Of a stretch of 64,000 bases of DNA, positions 52,311 to 61,341 are shown one piece after another. Position 1 is the first letter of the stretch. Every line of letters starts with the position of its first letter. The stretch spans positions 1 through 64,000 of the forward strand of contig NZ_UUON01000032.1 in assembly GCF_900590885.1 (NCBI RefSeq). Reading direction: 5' to 3'. A program made the position numbers and the translations under genes. The notes under the pieces were generated by a model. The model was not told where the DNA came from, did no database searches, and saw nothing but the letters and a program-made list of their open reading frames with translations. The stretch is from Pseudomonas viridiflava (GTDB taxonomy: Bacteria; Pseudomonadota; Gammaproteobacteria; Pseudomonadales; Pseudomonadaceae).

Positions 52311-53708
52311 TCAGCGGACGATCTTGTCTACCTGAATCCCCAGTTTCTTCAACCGATACCAGAAGCTGCGCTCGGAAATTCCGATCTTCTGCGCCGCTGC
52401 CGCCTGCACGCCATTGCTCTCGTGCAATGCGGCCAGGATGTAGGCTTTCTCGACTTCCGCCAGCGCCGCATCCAGGTCCTGGGGGATGCCTGGCCCGTCG
52501 CTGAGGATCGCCGTCACGCCGCATTCGCTGGGCCTGGAGGCAAACAGGTAACCCGGCAGATCGATATCCTCGATCACCGGCGTAGCCGCCACGATGGTCG
52601 CGCGTTCCACGCAGTTTTGCAGCTCACGGATATTGCCCGGCCAGTGGTACGCGGCCATGGCCTGCAACGCCTCGGGGCTGAACCCGATGATGCGTTTGCC
52701 GGCGGTGGCGCTGAGGGTCTGGGCGAAGTGGCGGGCCAGGGGCGCGATGTCTTCCACGCGCTCGCGCAGGGCTGGCAGCGGGATCGGGAACACGTTGAGG
52801 CGGTAGTACAGGTCTTCGCGAAATTCCTTGTTGGCCACCGCCTCCAGCAGGTTCTTGTTGGTGGCGGCGATCACCCGCACATCGACCTTGCGCTCGCGCG
52901 GGTCGCCGACCGGTTCGATCACCCGTTCCTGCAATGCCCGCAGGATCTTGGCCTGCAGTGCCAACGGCATGTCGCCCACTTCGTCGAGAAACAGCGTGCC
53001 CTTGTCAGCCTGTTGAAAGCGCCCGACCCGGTCGGCCACGGCGCCGGTAAAGGCGCCCTTGCGGTGGCCGAACATTTCGCTTTCCAGCAGGCCTTCGGGG
53101 ATGGCCGCGCAGTTGACCGCCACGAAGGGCTTGCTCGCGCGGCTCCCGTGTTTGTGGATGGCACGGGCGACCATTTCCTTGCCGGTGCCGCTTTCGCCGG
53201 TGAGCAGGATGGTGGCGCTGCTGTCGCGTACCGAGTCCACCGCTTGCAGCACCTTGCGAAACGCCGGGCTGTCGCCCACCAGGCTGTCGAACTGCGCGTG
53301 CTCGTCCAGCTCGGCGCGCATACGCGCGTTGTCGCGCAGGATGTCGCGAAATTGCAGGGCCTTGGCCACGGTGATGTCCAGCTCGTCGATATCGAACGGC
53401 TTGGCGATGTAGTCATAGGCGCCGTTACGCATCGACTGCACGGCGTTTTTCACCGTGCTGTAGGCGGTCATCACAATCACCGGCACCTGGGCGTAGCGCA
53501 GCTTGATTTCGGCCAGCAGGGCAGGGCCGTCCATGCCCGGCATGCGCCAGTCGCTGATCACCAGGTCGATGTCTTCCTGCTCCAGTACCTTGAGCGCGTG
53601 CAGGCCGTTGCCGGCAATGAACACCTGCACACCGTTCTGGCCCAGGGCCGAGGCCAGCAGGTCGCAGAGCTTGGGTTCGTCGTCGACTACCAGAATGTTA
53701 TGCGTCAT
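52311..53708 (-). CDS. NtrC-family sigma-54-dependent response regulator
   Basis: This 465-residue regulator has a receiver domain with phospho-acceptor Asp53 (VISDWRMPGMDG) and an AAA+ domain. That domain has Walker A GESGTGKE, the GAFTGA loop and Walker B GTLFLDEVGD. A Fis-type helix-turn-helix follows (NGVQAAAAQKIGISERSFWYR in two parts). It activates sigma-54 promoters after phosphorylation by the kinase encoded just upstream, whose gene it overlaps by 11 bases. The sigma-54 promoter and inverted repeats at the head of its own operon (59606-59700) are the obvious target. Confidence 0.94.
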   Translation of the reverse strand: MTHNILVVDDEPKLCDLLASALGQNGVQVFIAGNGLHALKVLEQEDIDLVISDWRMPGMDGPALLAEIKLRYAQVPVIVMTAYSTVKNAVQSMRNGAYDYIAKPFDIDELDITVAKALQFRDILRDNARMRAELDEHAQFDSLVGDSPAFRKVLQAVDSVRDSSATILLTGESGTGKEMVARAIHKHGSRASKPFVAVNCAAIPEGLLESEMFGHRKGAFTGAVADRVGRFQQADKGTLFLDEVGDMPLALQAKILRALQERVIEPVGDPRERKVDVRVIAATNKNLLEAVANKEFREDLYYRLNVFPIPLPALRERVEDIAPLARHFAQTLSATAGKRIIGFSPEALQAMAAYHWPGNIRELQNCVERATIVAATPVIEDIDLPGYLFASRPSECGVTAILSDGPGIPQDLDAALAEVEKAYILAALHESNGVQAAAAQKIGISERSFWYRLKKLGIQVDKIVR

Positions 53709-55467
53709 GACTGTCCTCGTCGTCTTCGCCTATCGCCGGAATGTACAGGCTGAACGTGGCGCCGGCATCTTTCTCGCTGGCACATTCGATGCGGCCATCG
53801 TGACTTTCCATGATCGAATAGACTTTCGCCAGGCCTAACCCGGTGCCGGAGGCCTTGGTGGTGACGAAGGGCGTAAAGATGCGTTCGATCATCTCCGCCG
53901 GAATGCCCTGGCCGCTGTCGCCGATGCTGATCACCGTATTGTTACCTTCGCTGCGAATGCCCAGGGTCAGGCGGCCGCCTTCGGGCATGGCGTCGATGGC
54001 GTTGAGGATCAGGTTCAGGCACGCCTGCTTGAGTTGCTTGGCGTCGGCGTAAAGGGTCGCGCCCGGCGCCTGGTCGTCGATCTGCGCGTCGATGTTGTGG
54101 CTGGCCAGCTCCGGCGCACAGAAACCGAGGATCTCATCCACCAGCGGGCGCGCCGGTTGCACCACGCGCAGCGGCGGGTTGGGTTTGGCAAAGTCGAGGA
54201 ACTCGGTGATCAGGTCGTTGATGCGGCTGACTTCGCTGATCACGTATTCCAGGTGACGTTTGTCGGCCTCGGCCAGGTCGGCGCGGCGGTGCAGCAATTG
54301 GGTGGCGGTCTTGATGATGCCCAGCGGGTTGCGAATTTCGTGAGCCAGGCCCATGGCGACTTCGCCCAGGGCGTGCAGGCGGTCACGCCTTCGCAACTGG
54401 GCTTCGAGGTGATGCAACTCGCCGAGGCGCTCGGTCATGTGGTTGAAGGTGCTGCTCAGTTGCGCCAGCTCGTCGCCGCCGGTGACCTGCACGCGGTGCT
54501 CGTAATTGCCCGAAATCACCGCACCCACGCCTTGGGATAAATCCCGCAGTGGCTTGGTCAGGCGCCGCGACACCAGCACCCCGGCCGCCAACGACAGCGC
54601 CGAGCTGACCAGGAAAATCAGCACAAACAGATTGCTCTGGTTCACCAGCCCCACCAGGCTGGTGTGGCGCAGCAGGCCGCTGAAAATCACGCCTTGCAAG
54701 TCGCCGGAGTCATTGAAAATCGGCCAGTACAACCCGCTGTAGTTATTGGTGAACTGCTCGCTGGGCTGCTTGGTGCTGCGCATACTGGCTTCGACATTCT
54801 TGGGGATGCGCGAGGGGTGATCCTCAAAGCGCTGCGTCGAGAAGATCTCCGAGAAGCCTTCGGGGTTGGCCAGGTACAGGCGCAGGTCGAGGGAATGCAC
54901 GTCGGCCACGCTGGTCAGGAAGCTGCTGTCCAGGTAGGTGCCCACCAGCAGCAGGTAGTCGACGCCGTCCTGGGTGGTTTCGAAGGTGGAAATGACAATC
55001 CCGGTACTCACGCCGGCCACCTGCACGGTTTGCAGCACGGTGTTGGGCGCCAGGCTGATCTGTTTGACGATGTCGTCGGCGGCGGTGCTGAACACCACTT
55101 TCTGATCGCTGACGCGGATCAGCGCCACCACGTCGATGTCGGTGGCGTCGGCAATATCGGCGGTCAGCCGGTCGTGCCGGGCGGCTTGCTTGCTGGACGG
55201 GGGGCTGGTGTAGCGCAGGAACAGTTTGGCCATGCGCGCGTTGTCGTGAAGGATGTCGCCGATCTCGTCCTTGACGATCTTGGTCGACTCCTGCAGCCAG
55301 ATGCGCACGTTGCTGTCGAAGATCTGCGACAGCGTGGTGGCGGCCAGCTCGGCGGCGATCATGGTGGGAATCACGCTGACCAACCAGAACGCCAGCACCA
55401 GCTTGCGCTGGACACTCCAGCGCGAAATGGCAAACGGGCGGGCTTTCTGGCGGGTCTTGTTGATCAT
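53698..55467 (-). CDS. Membrane sensor histidine kinase
   Basis: This 589-residue kinase has an N-terminal helix (LVLAFWLVSVIPTMIAA), a ~250-residue periplasmic sensor region of dCache-like size and a second helix (VLIFLVSSALSLAAGVLV). HAMP and HisKA follow, with His376 in GLAHEIRNPLG, then an HATPase domain (NLILNAIDAMPEGG, GDSGQGIP, GTGLGLAKV). It pairs with the downstream NtrC-type regulator. The start overlaps the stop of the upstream acyltransferase gene (TGATG). The ligand is unknown; co-transcription with metabolic genes suggests it senses their product or substrate. Confidence 0.94.
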   Translation of the reverse strand: MINKTRQKARPFAISRWSVQRKLVLAFWLVSVIPTMIAAELAATTLSQIFDSNVRIWLQESTKIVKDEIGDILHDNARMAKLFLRYTSPPSSKQAARHDRLTADIADATDIDVVALIRVSDQKVVFSTAADDIVKQISLAPNTVLQTVQVAGVSTGIVISTFETTQDGVDYLLLVGTYLDSSFLTSVADVHSLDLRLYLANPEGFSEIFSTQRFEDHPSRIPKNVEASMRSTKQPSEQFTNNYSGLYWPIFNDSGDLQGVIFSGLLRHTSLVGLVNQSNLFVLIFLVSSALSLAAGVLVSRRLTKPLRDLSQGVGAVISGNYEHRVQVTGGDELAQLSSTFNHMTERLGELHHLEAQLRRRDRLHALGEVAMGLAHEIRNPLGIIKTATQLLHRRADLAEADKRHLEYVISEVSRINDLITEFLDFAKPNPPLRVVQPARPLVDEILGFCAPELASHNIDAQIDDQAPGATLYADAKQLKQACLNLILNAIDAMPEGGRLTLGIRSEGNNTVISIGDSGQGIPAEMIERIFTPFVTTKASGTGLGLAKVYSIMESHDGRIECASEKDAGATFSLYIPAIGEDDEDSHDA

Positions 55468-56591
55468 CAGGTTTCGCTTATCGCAGCAGCCATGGCAGGG
55501 TCGGAACGATCCGGTCGGAAAAACATTTTCAATACGTTGAGCAGGCCGTTGACCAGCCGGTTACGGTGGCGGAAAAACACACTGTTGCCGCGGAACTCGC
55601 AGCCCAGGCGCAGCTTACTGGCATACCCGGCCTGGCCGCACTCGTACAGCGCAATATTGTGCTGGATACAGTAGTCGACATTGGTCAGCCAACTGCGGAA
55701 ATACAGGTTGTAGTCGCGGGTGAACGTTACGTCATGCGCGAAAAACTTGTCCACCAGCCGGTGCTCGTCCACCAGCACCAGGTTGAACGCCACCAGTTGC
55801 TCGTCCACCCAGTAAAGTACACACGCCGCGCGGTCTTCCAGGCGCTGGAGCACACCGGTGAAATAGTCGGCGGGCAGCCGCTCGAATTGCAGTTCCGCGC
55901 GGGTCAGTGTGGCTTCGTACAGGCGCATCACCTCGGGCAGCACATCGTCGATATTTTGCCGCCACTCCACCCGTGGCCCCGGCGCGCGCAGCTTGCGGCG
56001 CAGGTCCTTGCGTGTGGATTTGCCCAGCGAGCCGAGGTAGGCGTCCACCGAGCCGTAGGGCAATGGCAGCACGCCCGTGGGCAGGCTCGGCATGCTTTGG
56101 AAACCGGCGGCGCGGCAACTGTCGAGCCAGTGGGGGTCGTTGCTTGGCGCATCCTTGACCGCCACCAGGCCGATTCCGAACTCATCGGCATCCTGGCGGG
56201 CGGCGCTCAGCAAGTACTTGAGCAACAACGCGCGGCGCGTCTGCGGCACGTGGCTCGCCACCCCGGCGTCGCAGCGCTCGGCCACCGGCGAACCGAGGGC
56301 ATACAACCCCAGCTGCAAGAGCCCCGGCCACAGCCGCTCCACGCGTGCGGTAAACCGCTTGCCGGCACCCGACACCGTGGTGTCGAGCCGGTAATGGGTG
56401 ATGAACGCGGCGGCCACCGCTACCAGCGTGCCGTCTTCGTAAACCGCCAGGTAGCGCCACTGGAAATCGGCCATCGCGGCGTTTTCCACGGCGACGTAAT
56501 AGTCCCAGTCCTCCAGGGCACCGGCAAAGCAGTCGTTCCAGGCGCTGCGCTGGATGCCCCGGATGGACGGGAAGGCTTGGGCGGTGATCAC
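55467..56591 (-). CDS. GNAT/FemAB-like N-acyltransferase
   Basis: This 374-residue cytosolic protein is much longer than a simple GNAT and looks like a tandem acetyltransferase of the FemAB/'peptidogalycan biosynthesis' type. Segments include SLGKSTRKDLRRKLRAPG, VLYWVDEQLVAFNLVLVD and LYECGQAGYASKLRLGCEF. It would transfer an acyl or aminoacyl group to an amine. Within this operon the amine could be the product of the class III aminotransferase; that is inference. Confidence 0.8.
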   Translation of the reverse strand: MITAQAFPSIRGIQRSAWNDCFAGALEDWDYYVAVENAAMADFQWRYLAVYEDGTLVAVAAAFITHYRLDTTVSGAGKRFTARVERLWPGLLQLGLYALGSPVAERCDAGVASHVPQTRRALLLKYLLSAARQDADEFGIGLVAVKDAPSNDPHWLDSCRAAGFQSMPSLPTGVLPLPYGSVDAYLGSLGKSTRKDLRRKLRAPGPRVEWRQNIDDVLPEVMRLYEATLTRAELQFERLPADYFTGVLQRLEDRAACVLYWVDEQLVAFNLVLVDEHRLVDKFFAHDVTFTRDYNLYFRSWLTNVDYCIQHNIALYECGQAGYASKLRLGCEFRGNSVFFRHRNRLVNGLLNVLKMFFRPDRSDPAMAAAISET

Positions 56592-56607
56592 ATCGATTCC
56601 TTAAGGC

Positions 56608-57474
56608 TTATGCCCGCTGTCGATAGTCTTGAGCGGCCTGGATGGCCTCGGCATGCTGCTCGACAAACTCCGCGCTCAACTCGATCACCCGGCGGTATTG
56701 CAGGTCCACCGTGATCATGTGGTAGCAGTTGTCCAGCAGGATCTTGGTCACCGGCCCGCCGAGGTGGCGTTCCACGTAGTCGGCGTTCCAGCGGCTGGTG
56801 ATGTCGTCCTCGATGGAGTGCAACACCAGCGCCGGCACCTGGACCTCGGGCATGCGTTTCTTGACCACGGCATTCATGCGGTGCAACTCGCGCACGGTGA
56901 TGCCCTCCATGGTCAGCAAACCGGCCTGGCTGCTTTCGCCTTCTTTCATCTGCCGTTCGACGATGGCCCGCAGGCGTTCGTTCTTGATGCCGTAGGGCGA
57001 TTTCTCTTCGAAGCTGCAGATGTGCACGCCGAACGGGATCTTCATCAGCAACGGCGTGAGGAACGCCAGTTTGTTGATGCTCCAGCCGTCGTACTTCAAG
57101 GTGGTGGAATACATCAGCAGCCCGGCCACTTGCCCGGGGTGTTCGGCCGCCACATACATCGACATCACCGCGCCCATGGACAAGCCGCCGACAAACACCT
57201 GCGCATGCCGCTGGCGCACCTGCACGAAGGTCTTGCGCACGCCTTCGTACCAGTCGCGCCAGCCGGTGGCCTGCAAGTCACTGTTGTCGCCGCAGTGCCC
57301 GGCCAGGGTCGGCACGTACACCGTGCAGTTGCCCGCCTTGGCCAGGCCTTTGGCGACCTGGCGCAATTCCGTCGGCGTGCCGGTCAGGCCGTGGATCAAC
57401 AGGATCCCGACCGGACCTTCACCGAGAACGAAACCGGCATCACCTTCACCGAGGTCGATCTCTGCAAGCTTCAC
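56608..57474 (-). CDS. Alpha/beta hydrolase (carboxylesterase/monoacylglycerol-lipase-like)
   Basis: This 288-residue cytosolic hydrolase has the oxyanion segment LLIHGLTGTPTELR, nucleophile motif GGLSMGAVMS, a catalytic acid in HSIEDDITS and His in CYHMITVD, as in Est30-like carboxylesterases. Its start overlaps the stop of the aminotransferase gene by four bases. It may hydrolyse an ester or thioester intermediate in the operon's pathway. Confidence 0.87.
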   Translation of the reverse strand: MKLAEIDLGEGDAGFVLGEGPVGILLIHGLTGTPTELRQVAKGLAKAGNCTVYVPTLAGHCGDNSDLQATGWRDWYEGVRKTFVQVRQRHAQVFVGGLSMGAVMSMYVAAEHPGQVAGLLMYSTTLKYDGWSINKLAFLTPLLMKIPFGVHICSFEEKSPYGIKNERLRAIVERQMKEGESSQAGLLTMEGITVRELHRMNAVVKKRMPEVQVPALVLHSIEDDITSRWNADYVERHLGGPVTKILLDNCYHMITVDLQYRRVIELSAEFVEQHAEAIQAAQDYRQRA

Positions 57475-58865
57475 CGTTTGCTCGCCCGCACCAGCAGTTG
57501 CTCAAGCAGCTTCAGGCCCAGGTCGATTTCCGGGTAGCTGATTTCCAGCGACGGCGCCAGGGTGATCACGTTCTTGTAGTAGCCGCCCACGTCGAGGATC
57601 AGCCCGAGTTTCTGGCCGTCTACCACCATGTCGCCCTTCATGCCTTCTTCGACCATGTAGTCCAGGGTCGCCTTGTCTGGCGTGAAGCCGTCCGGACCGC
57701 AGATTTCGCAGCGCAGGGCCAGGCCCAGGCCGTCGACGTCGCCGATGATCGGGAAGCGTTTTTGCAGATCCTGCAGGCCTTCGAGGAAGTATTTGCCCTT
57801 GGCCATGACCATCGCGCCGTAATCGACTTCGTTGGTCATCTTGAACATTTCCAGGCCGACCGCCGTGCCCAACGGGTTGGAGGCAAAGGTGGAATGGGTG
57901 GAGCCCGGCGGGAAGATTTTCGGGTTGATCAACTCTTCACGGGCCCAGATGCCGCCCAATGGGTTGAGGCCGTTGGTCAACGCCTTGCCGAACACGATCA
58001 CGTCCGGTTGCACGTCGAAGTGCTCGATCGACCAGAGTTTGCCGGTGCGGTAGAAGCCCATCTGGATCTCGTCAGAGACCATCAAAATGCCGTGCTGGTC
58101 CAGCACCTGCTTGAGTTCGCGGTAGAAGTTCATCGGTGGGATCACGTAGCCGCCGGTGCCCTGGATCGGCTCGACGTAGAAGGCGGCGTATTCGCTCTGG
58201 CCGACTTTCGGGTCCCACACGCCGTTGTATTCAGTCTCGAACAGCCGCGCGAATTGCTGCACGCAGTGGCTGCCGTATTCTTCCTTGGTCATGCCTTTTG
58301 GGCCGCGGAAGTGGTACGGGAACGGGATGAACTGCGCACGCTCGCCGAAGTGGCCGTAGCGGCGGCGGTAGCGGTAGCTGGAGGTGATCGACGAAGCGCC
58401 GAGGGTGCGGCCGTGGTAGCCGCCTTCGAAGGCGAACATCAGGCTCTTGCCGTTGGTGGCGTTGCGCACCACTTTGAGCGAGTCTTCGATGGACTGCGAA
58501 CCGCCGACGTTGAAGTGCACGCGGCCGTCGAGGCCGAATTTTTTCTTGGCGTCGACCGCGATCATTTCCGACAGTTCGATCTTGCCTTTGTGCAGGTACT
58601 GGCTGGCGATTTGCGGCAGGGTGTCGATCTGCTGTTTCAGCGCGTTGTTCAGGCGCGGGTTGGCGTAGCCGAAGTTGACCGCCGAGTACCACATTTGCAG
58701 GTCGAGGTAGGCCTGGTCTTCGGTGTCCCACACGTAGGAACCTTCGCAACGGCTGAAAATACGCGGTGGCTCGATGTAGTGAACGGTGTCGCCGTAGGAG
58801 CAGTATTTGGCTTCTTTATCCAGAAGGATCTGGTCTTCGGCGGTAGCGATACGGATATCAGACAT
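57471..58865 (-). CDS. Class III PLP-dependent aminotransferase
   Basis: This 464-residue enzyme has the class III pattern: FAFEGGYHGRT, the aspartate region ILMVSDEIQMGFYRTG and the PLP lysine Lys294 in VIVFGKALTNGLNPLG. Such enzymes transfer amino groups to aldehydes or ketones, often with omega-amino substrates. The start at 58865 (MSDIRIATAED) is chosen over the long frame to 59051, which is antisense-like and runs into the next gene. It overlaps the upstream phosphatase gene by eight bases. Confidence 0.92.
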   Translation of the reverse strand: MSDIRIATAEDQILLDKEAKYCSYGDTVHYIEPPRIFSRCEGSYVWDTEDQAYLDLQMWYSAVNFGYANPRLNNALKQQIDTLPQIASQYLHKGKIELSEMIAVDAKKKFGLDGRVHFNVGGSQSIEDSLKVVRNATNGKSLMFAFEGGYHGRTLGASSITSSYRYRRRYGHFGERAQFIPFPYHFRGPKGMTKEEYGSHCVQQFARLFETEYNGVWDPKVGQSEYAAFYVEPIQGTGGYVIPPMNFYRELKQVLDQHGILMVSDEIQMGFYRTGKLWSIEHFDVQPDVIVFGKALTNGLNPLGGIWAREELINPKIFPPGSTHSTFASNPLGTAVGLEMFKMTNEVDYGAMVMAKGKYFLEGLQDLQKRFPIIGDVDGLGLALRCEICGPDGFTPDKATLDYMVEEGMKGDMVVDGQKLGLILDVGGYYKNVITLAPSLEISYPEIDLGLKLLEQLLVRASKR

Positions 58866-59556
58866 GATGGAAAATTTCCTGGTTGTCAGCAGTAAAGGAG
58901 GTTGCGTTGGCGGCGATGCCTTGGGGCAGCAGGGCCAGCAATGCAGGCACTTCGGCAAAGGTGTCGAAGCGCGCGTGAGGGATGTGGTTGGCCACGCAGT
59001 AGTCGGCGAGGCTGCCCTTGGCGAACACGAAGTCGGCGGTGGAAGCCACACACATGTCGGACTTGCCGTCGCCGATTACCAGCACGCGCTTGTTGCGCGG
59101 CGTGGATTTGCATTTGCAGTTGCCCGACGCGGCGCGGCAGGCATCGCTGGCGTAGGGGAAGTCGATGCGCCAGCTGTTCTGGTCGACCTGGCGCAGGCGG
59201 TTGGCGAGGATCGGCAGCAAGGTCACGTAATTGCGCGACAGGATCCGCGCGATGCCTTGCTCGATGCCGTCGCTGACCACTTCGAGGGAGGCGCCCAGGC
59301 CGATCACGTGGTCGACGAAATCGGGGAAGTCCGGGTCGATCTCGACGCTGTCGAAGTAGGCCAGCAACTCGGCGGGCGTGGCCTTGATCAGCGCCAGTTG
59401 GCGGCTCAGGCATTCGCGTGAACCGATATGCCCGTCCAGCCATTCCTGTTCGATGGTTTCCCACTCGGGGCCGGCGAAGCGTTGGAGGACGTTGTCGATG
59501 ACGTCGGTGGGGGTGATGGTCCCGTCGAAGTCACACACGATATGCCAGTGGATCAT
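58858..59556 (-). CDS. MtnX-like HAD-IB family phosphatase
   Basis: This 232-residue HAD phosphatase has motif I D9-F-D11-G-T, the serine motif in EVVSDGIEQG and motif III/IV in VIGDGKSDMC. The layout matches MtnX and phosphoserine-phosphatase-like HAD-IB enzymes. It is first in the operon. The start at 59556 follows AGGGT and sits ~40 bases below the predicted sigma-54 transcription start. No other methionine-salvage genes are present, so the substrate is probably different. Confidence 0.9.
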   Translation of the reverse strand: MIHWHIVCDFDGTITPTDVIDNVLQRFAGPEWETIEQEWLDGHIGSRECLSRQLALIKATPAELLAYFDSVEIDPDFPDFVDHVIGLGASLEVVSDGIEQGIARILSRNYVTLLPILANRLRQVDQNSWRIDFPYASDACRAASGNCKCKSTPRNKRVLVIGDGKSDMCVASTADFVFAKGSLADYCVANHIPHARFDTFAEVPALLALLPQGIAANATSFTADNQEIFHHV

Positions 59557-59605
59557 TGCGTTTACCCTAAGAGGAGCGCGCTCTGTGCGCTTGCAAAGGG
59601 GGTAG

Positions 59606-59622
59606 TGCAGGGGCTGTGCCAA
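59606..59622 (-). promoter_or_regulatory. Sigma-54 promoter of the phosphatase/aminotransferase/two-component operon
   Basis: On the minus strand the sequence reads TTGGCACAGCCCCTGCA. GG (-24) and GC (-12) have exactly consensus spacing, and TTGGCAC is intact. The -12 element is CTGC instead of TTGC. The predicted start lies near 59595, about 40 bases before the first gene, and the operon itself encodes an NtrC-type activator. Confidence 0.75.
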
Positions 59623-59668
59623 CTGGCCAAAGCCCAGCGGGGCTGGGCGCGCGCCTGGGTTTGTGTCG

Positions 59669-59700
59669 AGCAAGCTACAATTTTTGTAGCTTGCTACAAA
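59669..59700 (-). promoter_or_regulatory. Nested inverted repeats, putative enhancer (UAS) for the NtrC-type regulator
   Basis: AGCAAGCTACA at 59669-59679 is the exact complement-inverse of 59685-59695. A second perfect repeat, TTTGTAGC-TT-GCTACAAA, covers 59683-59700. The half-site GCTACAA occurs three times in alternating orientation. It lies about 75-105 bp upstream of the predicted sigma-54 start. It could also influence the divergent MipA-type gene. Confidence 0.7.
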
Positions 59701-59772
59701 CAAGATGAGTGCTTGCGTGGAGGCAGCCCTTCGCGCGTTCATGCGCGTATGTCCACACAAGGAAACCGCGCC

Positions 59773-60543
59773 ATGCTCAAGCCAACTTCTGCTGTCGTCG
59801 CCTGTTTACTGGGGCTGTGGGGCGTTTCCAGCAGCGTCGTGGCAGGCCCGATCACCGGTGATGTCGGCGCGGGCGTCAGCTACCAGCCTCATGACCCGAC
59901 CGGCAGCCGCTACGAAACACGCCCCGTGCCGTACCTGGACCTGGACTGGGGTAACGTCAGCCTCAGCACCGACGACGGCCTGACCTGGAGCGCGCTGAAT
60001 ACCCACGGGTTTACCGCCGGCCCCTACATCAATTACTTGCAGGGGCGCACCTCCAACGGCTCGCTGCAAGGGCTGCGCAATGTGTCGGACATGGCTGAAG
60101 TGGGCGGGTTTGTGCAATACGCGCCGGCCGACTTCTGGCGGGTGTATGCGCGACTGGGGCAGGCGGTGGGCGGCGGGCACTCGCAGAGTGGCGCGCTGGG
60201 CAAGGTCGGTGGCGAACTGGGTTATCCGCTAGGGGGAGGCATTATCGGCAGCAGTGGCCTGGCGGCGAATTTTGCCGACGCGCGCCAGACCCAGACCTAC
60301 TTCGGCGTGGATGACAACGAGGCGGCGGCCACCGGCTTCAAGCCGTACAACGCCAGCGGCGGGTTCCAGAACGTCACCTTGACCCAGAGTTTCCAGTTCC
60401 CCCTGGCGCCCAACTGGTCCCTCCTGACCAGCGCCAGCTGGGTCCACCTGGTGGGCTCGGCGGCCGACAGCAGCATCGTCAAGCAGACCGGCGACGTGAA
60501 CCAGGGCCAGGTGCAGACGGCGATCAGCTATACCTTTGACTGA
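59773..60543 (+). CDS. MipA/OmpV family outer-membrane protein
   Basis: This 256-residue protein has a signal peptide (VVACLLGLWGVSSSVVA) and a small barrel starting GDVGAGVSYQP, with YLDLDWGNV, FTAGPYINY and the final strand VQTAISYTFD ending in an aromatic-acid pair. MipA/OmpV proteins are scaffold or porin-like. It diverges from the sigma-54 operon and shares the 59557-59772 region with it. The start at 59773 is set by the signal peptide. Confidence 0.86.
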   Translation: MLKPTSAVVACLLGLWGVSSSVVAGPITGDVGAGVSYQPHDPTGSRYETRPVPYLDLDWGNVSLSTDDGLTWSALNTHGFTAGPYINYLQGRTSNGSLQGLRNVSDMAEVGGFVQYAPADFWRVYARLGQAVGGGHSQSGALGKVGGELGYPLGGGIIGSSGLAANFADARQTQTYFGVDDNEAAATGFKPYNASGGFQNVTLTQSFQFPLAPNWSLLTSASWVHLVGSAADSSIVKQTGDVNQGQVQTAISYTFD

Positions 60544-60630
60544 TGTGTGCAGATCAAATGATCTATGGAGGTAAAAGGTGGGAGGGGCGGTGCGACGATT
60601 CGACTTGCCCCCGATGGCGGATTGTCGGTG

Positions 60631-60893
60631 TACATATCCGTTGTTGAAGTAACGGCTGATATTGGTTCCGCTCTTACAGCGGGTCACTTTTGGAAGAGCG
60701 CCAAAAGTAACCAAAAACGCTTCGCCCCAACACTTGGCACCTCGCCTAGGCTCGGTGTGCCCGAACGCAGGCTTGAATCCGTGGGCCGCCGCGATGGGCC
60801 ATCCTTGGCCCAGCGCGGCTAACCCGGCGTCCTGCCGGGTTACCCACGGATTCAAGCCTACGTTCGGCCAGCGTGTTTGACGGGGCGATTCGA
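60631..60893 (-). repeat. Long structured intergenic repeat, copy B (inverted)
   Basis: This is the reverse complement of copy A at 1-263, with the same three-way-junction fold and the same ends (ACGGATATGT on one side, CGCCCCGT on the other). It lies after the mipA-type gene. An open frame at 60229-60855 on the minus strand begins inside it and runs antisense through mipA; it is not a gene. Confidence 0.75.
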
Positions 60894-60948
60894 GATCAAA
60901 AGCAAAAGCGCGGCGGCCTTAGAGCCGACCGGTATTGCATGCTCGATA

Positions 60949-61341
60949 TCAGTTTTCTTCGCCTTCGGCCAGCAGCGCGATGCCGCCGATAATCACCGCC
61001 ACCCCGACCCAGTGCAACGGGCTGATATGTTCCCCAAGGCCCAGCCACGAACCGAGCAACACCACCACAAACACCAGCGAACTCAGGGGGAAGGCCAGGG
61101 ACAAACTGCTGCGCCGCAGGATCAGCATCCATACGAAAAACGCACCGATATAACAGGCAATAGCCGCCAATATCCCCGGGTTACGCGCGACATCCGCCAG
61201 CCATAACCAATTGAAATCCATCTGCCCCAACTGGTCGCCAGCCACTTTGGTAAATAACTGCCCGGCACTCTCGGTGCAGATCAGCAACGCCCACAGCACC
61301 ACCGTGCCGATGCGCCCATGCAACCACGCGTGCGAATTCAT
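60949..61341 (-). CDS. Half-size EamA/SMR-like transporter subunit 2
   Basis: This 130-residue protein has four hydrophobic helices and an EamA/small-multidrug-resistance style sequence (LILRRSSLSLAFPLSSLVFV, then GEHISPLHWVGVAVIIGGI). It is half the size of a normal EamA carrier and probably pairs with the neighbouring half-transporter, as ArnE/ArnF do. Its start overlaps the previous gene by four bases. The frame extends to 61524, but the N-terminus fits 61341. Confidence 0.82.
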   Translation of the reverse strand: MNSHAWLHGRIGTVVLWALLICTESAGQLFTKVAGDQLGQMDFNWLWLADVARNPGILAAIACYIGAFFVWMLILRRSSLSLAFPLSSLVFVVVLLGSWLGLGEHISPLHWVGVAVIIGGIALLAEGEEN

